DNA of 7,514 nt, from NCBI GenBank assembly GCA_946481225.1, contig CAMLNJ010000134.1, forward strand, positions 1 to 7,514. The letters run 5' to 3'. The notes under the pieces were generated by a model. That model ran no database searches and was not told where the DNA came from. It was given only the letters and a program-made list of their open reading frames with translations. This document shows, piece after piece, positions 6,224 through 7,514 of the stretch. How positions within the stretch are numbered: position 1 is the stretch's first letter; each line of letters opens with the position of its first letter. Position numbers and translations under genes: made by a program. The DNA comes from an uncultured Verrucomicrobiota bacterium (GTDB lineage Bacteria > Verrucomicrobiota > Verrucomicrobiae > Opitutales > Opitutaceae).

Positions 6224-7514
6224 CTACCGGACGCGCACGCGGAGGAAACGGCGGCCGGGGGAGGGGAGCGGCTCGGGGTCGGTGACGGTCACGTCGGCGC
6301 CGACCTCGCCCGGGTTTGTCGCGATCAAGGTCCACGCGGCGAGATCGGACGAGGCCTCGACCTCGTAGGTCAGCTCGGCGCGAGCGCGGTGGAAGGTCAG
6401 CGACAGCCCGCCGCCAATGTTCGTAATACGAACATTGGGATTGGCGGGGGTGGTGGAGGACGAGAGGGCGTAGTCGAGGAGGTCGGGCTGGCCGTTGGCG
6501 TCGTGGTCGGCGGTCGAGGGGGAGTCGGCGGGGATGTCGCGCGCGAATTGCCAGGCGGCGTAGGGAGCGGGGGTGTGGACGAGCGAGAGCGTGCCGCCGG
6601 TGGCGGACAGGGAGTATGCGCCGGTCGTCGCGGGCAGGGAGGGCGCGTCGAGCGTGGGCAGGTCGCCGCCTACGCTGGTCGCGGAGACGATGGGCCAGGA
6701 GTAGGCTTGGCGAAGGTCGAAGGCGGCGGGCGCGCCGGTGACGCGGAGGACGGAGCCGGTCGCGCCGGTGAAGGTGCCGACGGTGAGCGCGCCGCGCGAG
6801 AAGTCGCGGGCGAGCGTCGCGCCGGAGGCGAGCGTGAGCGCGGTGGCGGCGGGCAACTGGCCGGAGACGAGGAGCGTGCCGGCGGAGACCTCCGTGGGGC
6901 CGGAGTAGGTGTGGTTGCCAGAAAGGAGGAGCGTAGTGGACGCGCCGGTTTTGGTCAGGCCGAGCTTGCCCTCGATCACGCCGGAGAAGGCGCTCTCGCC
7001 GGCGACGACGACGGTGCCGAGCACGGAACCGGTGGTCGTGGTGGTGATGAGTCCCGAACCGGTGAGGCGGCCGAGATTCACGGAGTGCGCGTTGGTGTCG
7101 GCGGCGCCGCGGCTGTTCACCACGAGCGTGCCGTCGAGGGTGGTGAGGGCGGAGGCGGGCTGGTTGACGGAGAGGCTGGCCTGGCCGTTGAAAGTCGTGC
7201 CTGCGGGGATGGCGAGGTCGCCGACGGCCTTGTTGGCGCGAGCGGTGATCGCGCCGGCCGAGACGGTGAGGCTGCCGGTGAAGGTGTTGGCGTCGCCTTC
7301 CATCACGAGCGTGCCGGGACCGGTTTTGACGAGGTTGCCGGTGCCGGCGACGGGGCCGACGAGGAACTGGTTGCCGGCGGCGGAGGCCTCGATGACGGCG
7401 TCGCCGGTGAGGGTGATGGCGGCGGTGCCGGTGCTGTTGAAACGGGTGGTGTTGGCCGTGGCGCCGGCGGAGGAGAGGGTGCCGCCGAGGGCGAGCGGCT
7501 CGCCTTGGAAGGCG
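6224..7514 (-). CDS. Secreted beta-strand-repeat protein, C-terminal part (5' end beyond window)
   Basis: An uninterrupted minus-strand frame enters at the right edge and ends at TAG (6226-6224), giving at least 429 visible residues. Repeated blocks match the autotransporter-associated beta-strand (PATR-like) pattern: GTGNLVKTGPGTLVMEGDAN then TFTGSLTVSAG, and later GLTKTGASTTLLLSGNHTYS with PTEVSAGTLLVSG. These build a right-handed beta-helix in known family members. Near the end come PYAAWQFARDIP, a calcium-loop-like DHDANGQPDLLDYAL, an Ig-like ELTYEVEASSDLAAW segment, and the terminus RRFLRVRVR. There is no beta-barrel autotransporter domain and no terminal aromatic residue, so export by self-translocation is unlikely. 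The tail resembles a conserved C-terminal module of verrucomicrobial secreted proteins, possibly for sorting or surface binding (inference). A GTG/ATG near 7306 is internal, since repeat sequence continues upstream of it. The function is probably an extracellular adhesin or scaffold; the specific role is unknown. Confidence 0.9.
   Translation of the reverse strand, partial: AFQGEPLALGGTLSSAGATANTTRFNSTGTAAITLTGDAVIEASAAGNQFLVGPVAGTGNLVKTGPGTLVMEGDANTFTGSLTVSAGAITARANKAVGDLAIPAGTTFNGQASLSVNQPASALTTLDGTLVVNSRGAADTNAHSVNLGRLTGSGLITTTTTGSVLGTVVVAGESAFSGVIEGKLGLTKTGASTTLLLSGNHTYSGPTEVSAGTLLVSGQLPAATALTLASGATLARDFSRGALTVGTFTGATGSVLRVTGAPAAFDLRQAYSWPIVSATSVGGDLPTLDAPSLPATTGAYSLSATGGTLSLVHTPAPYAAWQFARDIPADSPSTADHDANGQPDLLDYALSSSTTPANPNVRITNIGGGLSLTFHRARAELTYEVEASSDLAAWTLIATNPGEVGADVTVTDPEPLPSPGRRFLRVRVR
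6414..6438. repeat. Perfect 25-bp palindrome inside the beta-strand-repeat gene
   Basis: The left arm CCAATGTTCGTA (6414-6425) and right arm TACGAACATTGG (6427-6438) are perfectly complementary around a single A at 6426; CCGCC at 6411-6415 and GGCGG at 6443-6447 add an imperfect outer pairing. It is AT-rich within very GC-rich DNA and is read in frame as NPNVRITNIG, using AAT, GTT, CGT and ATT codons where neighbouring codons mostly end in C or G. It lies between the calcium-loop segment and the Ig-like C-terminal segment. It may be a copy of a dispersed palindromic repeat or a protein-binding site. Confidence 0.8.

Noticed and set aside
6099..6368. Several 78-codon frames on both strands near the end of the beta-strand-repeat gene
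   Set aside because: They overlap each other, lack ribosome sites and recognisable features, and partly shadow the C-terminal coding region.

Overview
The window is GC-rich (about two thirds by eye) and looks like chromosomal DNA of a Verrucomicrobiota member, most likely Opitutaceae. Three things suggest this: a LacI regulator with a variant hinge, a secreted alginate-lyase-family protein with an N-terminal beta-sandwich, and a long beta-strand-repeat protein ending in a DxDxNG calcium-loop segment and an RRFLRVRVR tail. Taxonomy is inferred from protein style only; there is no rRNA or tRNA in the window.

Layout: (1) 1-1245, minus: 5' part of a secreted alginate-lyase-family gene, cut by the window edge. 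(2) 1246-1518: its upstream region, with a G-quadruplex-type purine run touching the start codon, an inverted repeat GCGTTA-N4-TAACGC, and a hairpin that probably ends the lacI transcript. (3) 1519-2625, minus: LacI-family regulator. (4) 2626-2940: divergent control region with a second GTTA-N4-TAAC inverted repeat overlapping a perfect TATAAT. (5) 2941-3942, plus: D-2-hydroxyacid dehydrogenase. (6) 3976-5763, minus: SLC13-family permease with two TrkA-C (RCK_C) domains, converging on the dehydrogenase gene. (7) 5764-6223: about 460 bp with no supported gene. (8) 6224-7514, minus: C-terminal part of a secreted beta-strand-repeat protein, cut by the window edge. It carries a perfect 25-bp palindrome inside the reading frame.

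Working model (inference): the LacI protein controls itself, the divergent dehydrogenase and the downstream secreted lyase through a shared operator, because the only two GTTA-N4-TAAC sites I found lie in exactly those two control regions. That would make genes 1, 3 and 5 a small glycan- or uronate-responsive regulon. The permease has no such site and is probably independent. The beta-strand-repeat protein is a separate surface or secreted protein. No CRISPR array, insertion sequence, RNA gene or clearly new defence or mobile system was seen. The most original observations are the shared operator pair, the quadruplex motif at the lyase start and the in-frame 25-bp palindrome.
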